This document shows positions 25,375 to 33,079 of a DNA stretch of 47,909 nucleotides, one piece after another. Position 1 is the stretch's first letter, and each line of letters starts with the position of its first letter. The DNA lies in the NCBI GenBank assembly GCA_002399025.1, contig DHCV01000002.1, positions 45,531 through 93,439 of the forward strand, written 5' to 3'. The position numbers and the translations under genes are program-made. The stretch is from Bacteroidales bacterium UBA4893 (GTDB lineage: Bacteria > Bacteroidota > Bacteroidia > Bacteroidales > P3). The notes under the pieces are model-generated. The model saw only the letters and a list, made by a program, of their open reading frames with translations, was not told the origin of the DNA and made no database searches.

Positions 25375-25785
25375 TTATTCGGCTTGGGTTGCGAGTATTA
25401 CCTTGTGTTTTTGACCAGTGGAGGCATTTATCTTATTTACAGCATCTATCACAGTAACAACATACTGAACAGGAACAGTTTTATCGGCATGAAGTTTAAT
25501 TGTTGCATCTTGAATGTTGGCTGTGTAGTTTGCAATTGCTGCAGGAAGTTCTCCTTCGGGGGTTGGCTGATTTTCAACAAAGTACTGATAATTGGTATCA
25601 ATACTTACAGTTACATTTTGCTTAGCCATAGTTTGTCCAGATGCACTTTTAGGCAAAAGAATCTTTATGGCATTTGGGCTAATTAGGGTTGAAGTCAGCA
25701 TAAAGAATATAAGCAACAAGAATACCAAGTCACTCATTGATGCTGGATTAAAATTAGGGTCAATTTTATTTCTTGTTTGAATCAT
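25375..25785 (-). CDS. exbD: ExbD/TolR-family biopolymer transporter
   Basis: Inner-membrane component of the proton-driven motor, 136 aa. A short cytoplasmic N-terminus (MIQTRNKIDPNFNPASM) leads into one TM segment carrying the proton-carrying aspartate D19 (SMSDLVFLLLIFFML). The periplasmic domain starts after IKILLPKSASG. It lies 12 nt downstream of exbB and 3 nt upstream of tonB. Confidence 0.93.
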   Translation of the reverse strand: MIQTRNKIDPNFNPASMSDLVFLLLIFFMLTSTLISPNAIKILLPKSASGQTMAKQNVTVSIDTNYQYFVENQPTPEGELPAAIANYTANIQDATIKLHADKTVPVQYVVTVIDAVNKINASTGQKHKVILATQAE

Positions 25786-25797
25786 TGCGACTGGGGA

Positions 25798-26499
25798 TTA
25801 AGCTGGTTCATGTAATAGATCCATAAATTCCATTGTTCTTGCCTCCAAGAGGAACACAATCTTATTTATTTTGCTTACTAAAATGCTGTAAAGGAAATTA
25901 CAAATTATACCTACAATCAAACCTCCAACTGTTGTTATCATTGCTTCGTAGATACCACTTGATAGGATTTGAATATCTATGTTGTTTCCTGCAGCAGCCA
26001 TATCAAAAAATGCCTTAACCATACCCGTAACTGTTCCTAAGAACCCTAGGCTCGGTCCTAAGGCAGCAATTGTTCCAACCATTGATACTCCATTTTCCAA
26101 TCTTGCAATCTCGAGCTTTCCAACATTTTCAACTGCTTGATTTATGTCATTTAATGGTCTGCCTATTCTCGAAAGCCCTTTGTCTAACATTCTTCCAATT
26201 GGGGTATTATTGCCTTTGGTTAGAGATTTAGCTCCTTCAAGGTCTCCTTTATGAATGAAAGTCTTAATATTATTAATGAAATTTTTGTCTTCTTTGGCAG
26301 CTTTGTTGAGCGCTAAGTATCTTTCAACGAAAATATAGACAGCTATTATTGACAAGATTGCTAATACAATCATTATCCATCCTCCCTTAACAGCAAGATC
26401 AATAATATTCATAGTTTTAATTGTTGGTACAACTTCAGATGTTGTTTGAACTAAGGTCGAAGTAGCTTCTTGAACTTGTAATAAAACGTTTGCTAACAT
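25798..26499 (-). CDS. exbB: ExbB/TolQ/MotA-family proton channel
   Basis: Inner-membrane motor subunit, 233 aa, three TM segments (about 36-57, 145-172 and 188-212). The MotA/TolQ/ExbB signature is visible: GTIAALGPSLGFLGTVTGMV, then EAMITTVGGLIVGIICNFLY. An N-terminal segment before TM1 (TSTLVQTTSEVVPTIKTMNI) is common in Bacteroidota homologues. It starts 17 nt after the upstream FN3 gene with no promoter between, so the four genes 28067 to 24616 probably form one operon. Confidence 0.92.
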   Translation of the reverse strand: MLANVLLQVQEATSTLVQTTSEVVPTIKTMNIIDLAVKGGWIMIVLAILSIIAVYIFVERYLALNKAAKEDKNFINNIKTFIHKGDLEGAKSLTKGNNTPIGRMLDKGLSRIGRPLNDINQAVENVGKLEIARLENGVSMVGTIAALGPSLGFLGTVTGMVKAFFDMAAAGNNIDIQILSSGIYEAMITTVGGLIVGIICNFLYSILVSKINKIVFLLEARTMEFMDLLHEPA

Positions 26500-26516
26500 G
26501 AATTAGGTGTTTTTAA

Positions 26517-28067
26517 TTAATTTAATATTATTTTCTCTATCTGAATCTTTTCTTCTTTAAATATTTTGACTAAGTAAAGTCCTTTGGAGTAATGTTCCAA
26601 TGTTAGGGTTTCTGGTAAAGCATTTGATTTATAAACCAGCTCTCCCAAAGAAGACCATATTTCTATCCTTGTAACATTTTCCTTATGTTCATCCTTAAAG
26701 TAAATTGTACCATTTGTTGGATTAGGATATATTTCAACTTTTGAAATAATATCTTCAATATCCTCTAAGCCTACCCTTAGGGTAATAAATGAATAAGGAA
26801 CTGACCAATCACTATTATGTAATCCACATAATGCCCTGACCTGCACTTTATATTCAGTAAATGGTGCTAAACCAACCAATACAAATATTGGGTCACCTTC
26901 TACAATTGCACCATTTTCAGGGAGTGGTTGAGAGAATAATCCAAAACGAACCTCCCATCTGTTCTGAAGCATAGAACCTGGCATCCATCTAATTTGTGCT
27001 GAAGAATGAGTGTAATTAGAACCACTTACATTTGATACTGGAGCACACAATGGTGGCAGTGTTGTGAAAGTAACAATTTCAGACCATTCACTAAAAGAAT
27101 TATCACATATAGCCCTAACGAATACAGAGTAATTCGTTCCACCAGTTAATCCAACTAAAAGAACAGTGTCGTTAGTGGTGATTACAGTAACTCCAGTGCC
27201 TGGAGTATGACCAGGGAAACCATATTCTACTTCCCATTGAGTTTGATAGGCTGCAGGAACAAAACTAATTACTGCACTTGAAATATCAATTGAGTCAACC
27301 TTAACTTCTGTTGGCAGAATATAACAAGCGTCGTGAGTTTTAAAGGAAACTGGGTCTGTAATCAAAGTATCATAAACATTATTTGCATAGTTTTTGAATT
27401 TTGAAACTAAAAAACTCCTAACATAATATATCTTGTCTGAAGTAAGGCTCGATAAATTATTTGAAATTGTCATTGGGAATACTGTATCTAAAGCTGTATT
27501 ATTGATTGCAAGAATTCCTGATTGAATAGTTGGCATAGGATTAGTGGAAGAGTAAATAAAACCTTTTCGTGCAATAGCAGAAATATCGTTAGTATCCAAT
27601 TCTGCATTTAAAGTAGCTTTGAACATTTCGATATTAGTGGTCGGCTTCATTACTAAAGTCGGCGGAGTAGGATGAGGAATATTTACAGCCATTGGTGCTG
27701 ACCAAACTGTATCAGCTCCTCCTAAAATTTTCTTTGCAAATGCTCTAACATAATAGGTTTTGCCGGATTTCATGAAAAAGTTAATGTTGTTAAAAGTAGA
27801 AATATTAAATGAATACACTGTATCTACATGTACAACCGAAGAAACAAGTCTTATTTGAATTCCAGGTCTCATTACAGGCATTGGGATTGTGTCGTAAATA
27901 AAACCAATTCCATTTACTGTCCAGCCTCCTGTACTTGTTATTTTTGCATTTAGTTTTGCTCCATAATACGTAACATCTGTTATCGAAACCATAACAGGTG
28001 TTGGTTGAGCAATTGCTTCTCCTATGTATAAACAACTAAATAAAATTAAGACAATAATCTTTTTCAT
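26517..28067 (-). CDS. Secreted FN3-domain protein with T9SS C-terminal sorting domain
   Basis: 516 aa from the ATG at 28065-28067 (MKKIIVLILFSCLYIGEAIA), a clean signal peptide. A longer frame to 28133 overlaps the promoter-like TATATTTG at 28092-28099 and is rejected. Four FN3-like repeats follow; the last two start CYILPTEVKVDSIDISSAVI and CAPVSNVSGSNYTHSSAQIR. The C-terminus is a type A T9SS sorting domain: VEIYPNPTNGTIYFKD, then ELVYKSNALPETLTLEHYSK and GLYLVKIFKEEK. The protein is therefore predicted to cross the outer membrane by type IX secretion and be cleaved and anchored or released. It precedes exbB with a 17-nt gap. Ligand unknown. Confidence 0.9.
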   Translation of the reverse strand: MKKIIVLILFSCLYIGEAIAQPTPVMVSITDVTYYGAKLNAKITSTGGWTVNGIGFIYDTIPMPVMRPGIQIRLVSSVVHVDTVYSFNISTFNNINFFMKSGKTYYVRAFAKKILGGADTVWSAPMAVNIPHPTPPTLVMKPTTNIEMFKATLNAELDTNDISAIARKGFIYSSTNPMPTIQSGILAINNTALDTVFPMTISNNLSSLTSDKIYYVRSFLVSKFKNYANNVYDTLITDPVSFKTHDACYILPTEVKVDSIDISSAVISFVPAAYQTQWEVEYGFPGHTPGTGVTVITTNDTVLLVGLTGGTNYSVFVRAICDNSFSEWSEIVTFTTLPPLCAPVSNVSGSNYTHSSAQIRWMPGSMLQNRWEVRFGLFSQPLPENGAIVEGDPIFVLVGLAPFTEYKVQVRALCGLHNSDWSVPYSFITLRVGLEDIEDIISKVEIYPNPTNGTIYFKDEHKENVTRIEIWSSLGELVYKSNALPETLTLEHYSKGLYLVKIFKEEKIQIEKIILN

Positions 28068-28091
28068 AATTATAATTGTATTTCTAACTTG

Positions 28092-28099
28092 CAAATATA
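28092..28099 (-). promoter_or_regulatory. Probable -7 element of the FN3-exbB-exbD-tonB operon
   Basis: TATATTTG on the minus strand followed by CAAG, a match to TAnnTTTG. No good TTTG is seen 19-21 bp upstream. It sits 25 nt before the chosen ATG. Confidence 0.4.
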
Positions 28100-28234
28100 C
28101 ATATTTTATTCTTTTTATGGCATATAATATCAATTTAATTTTTGTTTAAGCTAAGAGCAGAATAGATGAACTTGATTTTTTCTATTTGTAATTCAACATA
28201 ATAAGATAAATATCCGAAAATAATTTCAAAAAAA

Positions 28235-28265
28235 TTTGTCAGACTAATAAATGATTGTATCTTTG
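28235..28265 (+). promoter_or_regulatory. Promoter of tRNA-Asn
   Basis: TTTG (28235-28238), 19 bp, TATCTTTG (28258-28265), followed by CACC. Complete match to the Bacteroidota consensus, about 28 nt upstream of the tRNA. Confidence 0.75.
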
Positions 28266-28293
28266 CACCGCGTTTTTGGAAAACAAAAAACAT

Positions 28294-28367
28294 TCCTCCT
28301 TAGCTCAGTTGGTTAGAGCACATGACTGTTAATCATGGGGTCTTTGGTTCAAGTCCAAAAGGGGGAG
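28294..28367 (+). tRNA. tRNA-Asn (anticodon GTT)
   Basis: 74-nt cloverleaf. The acceptor stem TCCTCCT pairs with AGGGGGA (one G-T pair). The D arm contains AGCTCAGTTGGTTAGAGC. The anticodon arm is CATGA-CTGTTAA-TCATG, with GTT at 28328-28330. The T arm is TTTGG-TTCAAGT-CCAAA. The discriminator is G; the CCA end is not encoded (GCAA follows). It has its own promoter and terminator. Confidence 0.96.
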
Positions 28368-28369
28368 CA

Positions 28370-28400
28370 AAGGAGAGTAAGAGTTTACTCTCCTTTTTTT
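28370..28400 (+). terminator. Terminator of tRNA-Asn
   Basis: An 11-bp perfect stem AAGGAGAGTAA (28370-28380) with TTACTCTCCTT (28385-28395), a GAGT loop, then a T-run. It ends the tRNA transcript before tyrS. Confidence 0.85.
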
Positions 28401-28432
28401 ATTTAATATTTTCTCATTTGCGTACAAGTTAT

Positions 28433-28440
28433 TAACTTTG
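28433..28440 (+). promoter_or_regulatory. Probable -7 element for tyrS
   Basis: TAACTTTG followed by CC, about 30 nt before the tyrS ATG. The -33 region is poor. It lies just after the tRNA terminator, so tyrS would have its own promoter. Confidence 0.4.
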
Positions 28441-28471
28441 CCAAATTAAACTTTAAAGAAGTAAAAATCTG

Positions 28472-29752
28472 ATGAAAAACTTTGTTGAAGAGCTTTCTTG
28501 GAGAGGCATGATACATAATGTAATGCCTGGCACTGAAGAACTGTTAATGAAAGAGATGACCACTGGCTATGTTGGTATTGATCCTACTGCTGACTCTTTG
28601 CATATTGGACATTTGGTTGGGGTTATGATGTTAACTCATCTTCAAAGATGTGGTCATCGTCCATTGGTTATTTTGGGAGGAGCAACAGGAATGATTGGTG
28701 ACCCCTCATTTAAGAACGAAGAAAGAAAATTATTGTCAATCGAACAAATTGAATATAATAAATCATGTATTGAAAAACAATTGTCTAAGTTTATGGACTT
28801 TGAAAGCAATTCTCCAAATAAGGCTGAGGTTTTAAATAATTATGATTGGACAAAAGAATGGACATTCCTTGATTTTATTCGTGATATTGGTAAGCACATC
28901 ACAGTTAATTATATGATGGCAAAGGATAGCGTGAAAAAGAGACTTGAAACAGGACTTTCCTTTACGGAGTTTTCTTATCAACTATTGCAAGGATATGACT
29001 TCAAATATCTATACGAAAACTATAATTGCCGATTGCAAATGGGTGGCTCTGATCAATGGGGAAATATTACAACAGGAACAGAACTTATTAGAAGAATGCT
29101 TCAAGGTGAAGCCTTTGCTCTAACATGCCCATTAATTACTAAAGCTGATGGAGGAAAATTTGGAAAGACCGAGAAAGGTAATATATGGCTTGACGCAGAA
29201 AAGACATCACCCTATGCATTCTATCAGTTCTGGTTAAATACATCCGATGAAGACGCGAAGAAGTTTATCAAGATTTTTACCCTTTTCTCCAAAGAAGAGG
29301 TTGAAAACATGATTTCTTCTCATGAAAAAGAACCACATTTGAGAGAATTACAAAAAACACTTGCAAAAGACATGACAACCAGGGTTCATGGCGAGAAAGA
29401 ATTTAATTCTGCAATTGAAGCCTCAGAAATACTTTTTGGGAAAGGTACAACAGAAACTCTAAAGAACTTAGATGAAAAAACTCTTTTATCTGTTTTTGAG
29501 GGTGTGCCTACATTTGAAATAACAAGGAGTTCCATTGATGAAGAAGTCAGCATAATTGATTTAATTGCTGGAAAGACAAATATACTTACTTCAAAATCTG
29601 AAGCAAGAAGGGCTATTAAAGAAAATGCAATATCGCTAAATAAAACAAAAATCAAAGAAGATTATATTTGCACTAAGTCAGATTTATTAAACGACAAATA
29701 TATTTTAATTCAAAGAGGTAAGAAAAACTACTATTTAATTATTGTAAGATAA
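28472..29752 (+). CDS. tyrS: Tyrosyl-tRNA synthetase
   Basis: Class Ic aminoacyl-tRNA synthetase charging tRNA-Tyr, 426 aa. The HIGH motif is intact (DSLHIGHLVG, residues 44-47). The tyrosine-binding segment reads YQLLQGYDFKYLYENY, followed by QMGGSDQWGNITTG. The second signature is KFGKTE (in GGKFGKTEKGN), the usual variant of KMSKS in TyrRS. The C-terminal 60-70 residues form an S4-like RNA-binding domain (SKSEARRAIKENAISLNKTK). Start MKNFVEELSWRGMIHNVMPG is typical. Confidence 0.97.
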   Translation: MKNFVEELSWRGMIHNVMPGTEELLMKEMTTGYVGIDPTADSLHIGHLVGVMMLTHLQRCGHRPLVILGGATGMIGDPSFKNEERKLLSIEQIEYNKSCIEKQLSKFMDFESNSPNKAEVLNNYDWTKEWTFLDFIRDIGKHITVNYMMAKDSVKKRLETGLSFTEFSYQLLQGYDFKYLYENYNCRLQMGGSDQWGNITTGTELIRRMLQGEAFALTCPLITKADGGKFGKTEKGNIWLDAEKTSPYAFYQFWLNTSDEDAKKFIKIFTLFSKEEVENMISSHEKEPHLRELQKTLAKDMTTRVHGEKEFNSAIEASEILFGKGTTETLKNLDEKTLLSVFEGVPTFEITRSSIDEEVSIIDLIAGKTNILTSKSEARRAIKENAISLNKTKIKEDYICTKSDLLNDKYILIQRGKKNYYLIIVR

Positions 29753-29829
29753 TAATCTACTTATTGATTGTATTGGTAAAATTAATAAAGGAACAGAAAA
29801 TCGTCGTTATACTTGAAAAAAGTGCATAA

Positions 29830-29870
29830 AAAAAGCAGTCTCAGGAATTCTTGGGACTGCTGTTTTTTTA
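29830..29870. terminator. Terminator after tyrS, probably bidirectional
   Basis: AGCAGTC (29834-29840) pairs with GACTGCT (29855-29861); the 14 nt between can pair further. It is flanked by an A-run on the left and a T-run on the right, so it can end tyrS on the plus strand and the small lipoprotein gene on the minus strand. Confidence 0.75.
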
Positions 29871-29894
29871 AGACCAGATAAAATCTGGAGTTAA

Positions 29895-30050
29895 TTAATT
29901 AGCTGGAGTTTCAACTGGAGTTTCAGTTGGAGTTTCAACAACTTCTTCAATAACTGGAGTTTCAGTTATAGTTTCAGTTGGAGTTTCAGTTCTTCCACCA
30001 CATGCTGCAAAAATGCTAGCAACAGCTAATAAAAACAATGCTTTTTTCAT
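29895..30050 (-). CDS. Small Thr/Glu/Pro-repeat lipoprotein
   Basis: A 51-codon gene starting MKKALFLLAVASIFAACGGR, a textbook lipoprotein signal with the acylated Cys at residue 17. The mature part is almost entirely repeats of ETP/TETP (ETPTETITETPVIEEVVETP, then TETPVETPAN). A consensus-like -7 element (TATTTTTG, 30098-30105) lies 48 nt upstream and a terminator follows, so it looks like an expressed single-gene unit. No family is recognised. A disordered acidic surface tether is possible, but function is unknown. Confidence 0.75.
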   Translation of the reverse strand: MKKALFLLAVASIFAACGGRTETPTETITETPVIEEVVETPTETPVETPAN

Positions 30051-30097
30051 TTTGATTGTGTTTTAATTAATTTGACAATTTATTTGTTTTAACTCGG

Positions 30098-30105
30098 CAA
30101 AAATA
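30098..30105 (-). promoter_or_regulatory. -7 element for the small lipoprotein gene
   Basis: TATTTTTG on the minus strand matches TAnnTTTG and is followed by CCG. The -33 element is weak. Confidence 0.4.
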
Positions 30106-30135
30106 CAAAAAATATTGATATGTGTATATATTTTT

Positions 30136-32175
30136 CTATTTTTTTGATATAAAATTATTCTTTTTAGGTATTTCCTCTCTCCTTCTCTTCAAGTCAATAT
30201 CCATTGGGAAATAGTATAGAGCTGAATCAATAACATTTAAAGCACCTTTGTTTTGCTTAAGATTAATTTTTGCATTTATCAAATCCAAATACGATGTTTT
30301 ATTGTATTTATATTTGTAAATATAATCAGTAAGAATAGAATCTGTAATATCATATCGATTTTCTTTTGAATATATTCTCACAAGAATTTTAACAGGGTCA
30401 TAACAAAGTGGTTTCATCTCCATACATTTTCTTGCCCAATACTCTGCACTGTCTGACATACCTAAATTATAGTAGTAATTGGATAGGCGATATTCTCTTA
30501 GAGCTAAATATGGATTAGATTTATCATTAATTATTACATCAATTGCTTCTCGGAATTTTCTTTCTGCAGAAAACCTCATCCCCTTAGTCAACGCAATTGG
30601 ATTGGCGTTTTCATCAATTGTAGGGATTGGTGGAAAGAGTTTATCCCATTGCTCTGCAGTATATTTGATTCTTTGACTCCCATTTGTTTGAATAATTTTA
30701 GCCTTCTGAAGAATTGAAGAAACGTAGTGCATGGTTTCGATTGTAGTAATTCCAATTGTAAGAATACCTATTATATAAAAAACTATCCTTTTTGTACTCT
30801 TATCGTCTTCTCTCTTGAATGTTTTTAAATACGGTACTAATATCAACGCCATCCCTAATGCAAGATAGAATTGACAATCTGCTCTTTCTAATGGAAAATT
30901 AAACATTGCGTCATTCATGTAGGTTACAACACATAATAATCCAACAAAGGATATAAAACGAGTTATTTTGCTAATATTTATTTTCCATTGAGTTTTAATA
31001 AAAAGGAAGAATGCTGATGCAAAAACCAATAAATAACTAATCAATCCAAATACTCCTAACTCTGACCACATTTCCAAATAGTCATTATGAGCATGATCAC
31101 TAACAACAAAGTTATGCTTTTGTGGTGCCTCTACTCTCATTATTGCTAATTTATGACCCCCAACACCATAACCTTTTATCGGATTATCCTTAATTATAGC
31201 AATAGTATTTCTCCAAATAATTAACCTTCCCTTGCTATTACCTTCCTCAATGGATTTTAATCTATTTGAAACTGAATATGTGTCTTCAGTCAAATCATAT
31301 TTCTCGGCAATATTACTTTTCACACAGTAGCGATTAAAGTTATATTTCAAAAACCTATCTCCTCCAACAAAGCCTAAAAATGAAGATGTAATAATTAATA
31401 ATGAAAAAATCAATATCTTTTTTGATTTTTTTAGTCTTAAGATAATAAAAATTGAAAACCCAATGAGTAGGAGCATTTGCAAGACTAAGCCAATAAAACT
31501 TGTTCTAGCACTTAGGATTACCAGGCAAAAAGTAAGGCTAAAGATTAGTGCTATAGACAACCACCTTGTCCAATTTTTTCTATACATAAATGTGTAGTAG
31601 AGAAATGGTAGCTTAAAGAGTATAGCTGCTGCAAAGATATTTTTATTCCCATAAAATCCATTTATATATAGATTATTTCTAGGATTTACATGAGCTCCTA
31701 CAACATAGTAGGCAATAATACACCAAAGAACATTAATCACACTTATGATTAAGGTTATTGTAATAATATGTTCAAAGAGAGAAGGTTTCTTATTAAGGAA
31801 TATGGAAATATAAATGAACATTAAATATATTATTAACCATCTATTTAGTGTAACTATACTTTCTGCAACATTCATTGACCAAAAAAAAGTAAGAAGCATA
31901 ATAAACATAAGCAAAAGCCATGAATAGCTTATCTTATTCTTAAAAATTGATTGAGGTATTAAATTTTGATTTTGTTGAATGTAAAACAATAAAAACACTA
32001 TTGAACAAACATTTAGTATTGAGAACACATAATGTTTCATTGTTGTTGAATCTAAAACCCAAAGAGGTGGAAAAATTTGGATTAAAAGATAAATAGCTAT
32101 CAAAATACTTCCAGCAAAATATATATTCTTAGACCTTTTAACCCTACTATTCTTATCGAAGTGTTCAATTTCCAT
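30136..32175 (-). CDS. O-antigen ligase / Wzy-type polymerase-like membrane protein with TPR-like tail
   Basis: 679 aa from the ATG at 32173-32175 (MEIEHFDKNSRVKRSKNIYF). The frame extends to 32280, but the promoter-like TACTTTTG near 32200 falls inside that extension. About 12 hydrophobic segments cover residues 15-500. The large periplasmic loop contains the Wzy_C-type region SDHAHNDYLEMWSELGVFGL. The C-terminal 180 residues are soluble and TPR-like (REAIDVIINDKSNPYLALRE; NLGMSDSAEYWARKCMEMKP). The family transfers or polymerises lipid-linked glycans, either to lipid A core (WaaL-like) or to proteins (PglL-like); sequence alone does not separate these. No other glycan genes are adjacent; rfbD and ugd lie 10 kb away. 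Confidence 0.8.
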   Translation of the reverse strand: MEIEHFDKNSRVKRSKNIYFAGSILIAIYLLIQIFPPLWVLDSTTMKHYVFSILNVCSIVFLLFYIQQNQNLIPQSIFKNKISYSWLLLMFIMLLTFFWSMNVAESIVTLNRWLIIYLMFIYISIFLNKKPSLFEHIITITLIISVINVLWCIIAYYVVGAHVNPRNNLYINGFYGNKNIFAAAILFKLPFLYYTFMYRKNWTRWLSIALIFSLTFCLVILSARTSFIGLVLQMLLLIGFSIFIILRLKKSKKILIFSLLIITSSFLGFVGGDRFLKYNFNRYCVKSNIAEKYDLTEDTYSVSNRLKSIEEGNSKGRLIIWRNTIAIIKDNPIKGYGVGGHKLAIMRVEAPQKHNFVVSDHAHNDYLEMWSELGVFGLISYLLVFASAFFLFIKTQWKINISKITRFISFVGLLCVVTYMNDAMFNFPLERADCQFYLALGMALILVPYLKTFKREDDKSTKRIVFYIIGILTIGITTIETMHYVSSILQKAKIIQTNGSQRIKYTAEQWDKLFPPIPTIDENANPIALTKGMRFSAERKFREAIDVIINDKSNPYLALREYRLSNYYYNLGMSDSAEYWARKCMEMKPLCYDPVKILVRIYSKENRYDITDSILTDYIYKYKYNKTSYLDLINAKINLKQNKGALNVIDSALYYFPMDIDLKRRREEIPKKNNFISKK

Positions 32176-32297
32176 ACAATAAATTATTTTATGCAAAAGT
32201 ACATAAATATAAAATAAAACCCCCTTAAGATTTGTATTTTTATTTGTAATTATGACCCAAAACTTTTTGAAAATTTTCATTGTGTAGAAAAAAAATG

Positions 32298-32305
32298 TAT
32301 CTTTG
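32298..32305 (+). promoter_or_regulatory. -7 element for the secreted protein gene at 32352
   Basis: TATCTTTG on the plus strand, 46 nt before the ATG at 32352. It lies inside the longer open frame beginning at 32280, which supports the downstream start. The -33 match is weak. Confidence 0.45.
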
Positions 32306-32351
32306 TATGCTTAATAAGAAAATAAACGTAAAACAAATTAAATATTTAGAA

Positions 32352-33053
32352 ATGAAAAAATCAATCTTATCAATCTGTTTAGTTATAGCTATAGGCTTGT
32401 TTGCCACAAATGTCTATGCACAACAAGGTAAATTTAAAGGTACTATTAAGTACACTTTAAATTGGGAAGGCGAAGTTCCTCCTGGTGTTCCAACTTCTTT
32501 TGAAGTAAAGGTATATGATCAAAAAGCTACATTCAGAAATGTTTTAAGCATGTTCCAAGAACCTACAATTATTAATTCAGAAGCAAAATTCGTTTACTCT
32601 ATGTTTGATTTTTCTCAAATTCCTGTTGAAGGTGCAACTGGAAAATGGTATGTAAAATCAAAAATTGAAAATGAAGACATTGATAAAAACGTATTCGAAT
32701 ATACATCTGAGACCAAAACTATTGCTGGCAAAAACACTAAAAAAGTTAATGTTACTTTCAAGTCTGAAGATGGAACAGAAAAAAAAGAAACAATCTGGTT
32801 TTGTGACGAAATAGGACCTTCAATGGATTTATATTTTTATCCTGGATTGAAAGGGGTTCCTTTTGAATTTCCTGTTGAGGTTGAAAAGTTCAAGATAACT
32901 TTCACTGTTAGCGAAATAACTGAAGGAAAAGTTAAGGAAGCCGATATGTTACTACCTACCGGATACGACGAAGTTTCACAAGAAGAGTTTACAGAAATAA
33001 TAAACACAATCTTAGAAGCTTTTGGTGGTGGTCAAGGTGGTGATGATATTTAA
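32352..33053 (+). CDS. Secreted protein, possibly GLPGLI/DUF4412-like
   Basis: 233 aa from the ATG at 32352 (MKKSILSICLVIAIGLFATN), a signal peptide ending near VYAQQG. The 24 extra residues of the longer frame lie over the promoter. The mature part is beta-rich with alternating strands (GKFKGTIKYTLNWEGEVPPG; ETIWFCDEIGPSMDLYFYPG), a pattern seen in periplasmic GLPGLI/DUF4412-type proteins of Bacteroidota. It ends in a short Gly-rich tail (FGGGQGGDDI). Function unknown. ftsK follows 26 nt downstream. Confidence 0.7.
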   Translation: MKKSILSICLVIAIGLFATNVYAQQGKFKGTIKYTLNWEGEVPPGVPTSFEVKVYDQKATFRNVLSMFQEPTIINSEAKFVYSMFDFSQIPVEGATGKWYVKSKIENEDIDKNVFEYTSETKTIAGKNTKKVNVTFKSEDGTEKKETIWFCDEIGPSMDLYFYPGLKGVPFEFPVEVEKFKITFTVSEITEGKVKEADMLLPTGYDEVSQEEFTEIINTILEAFGGGQGGDDI

Positions 33054-33079
33054 TTCTTTCTCAAAAGTATTTTAAATAA

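Noticed and set aside
28294..28367. Missing CCA end as a sign of a tRNA pseudogene
   Set aside because: All stems pair and the gene has a promoter and terminator; many bacteria add CCA enzymatically.
32176..32351. Longer N-termini for the O-antigen-ligase-like protein and for the secreted protein (starts at 32280 on both strands)
   Set aside because: Both extensions run over promoter-like -7 elements and place extra residues before a clear membrane or signal sequence.
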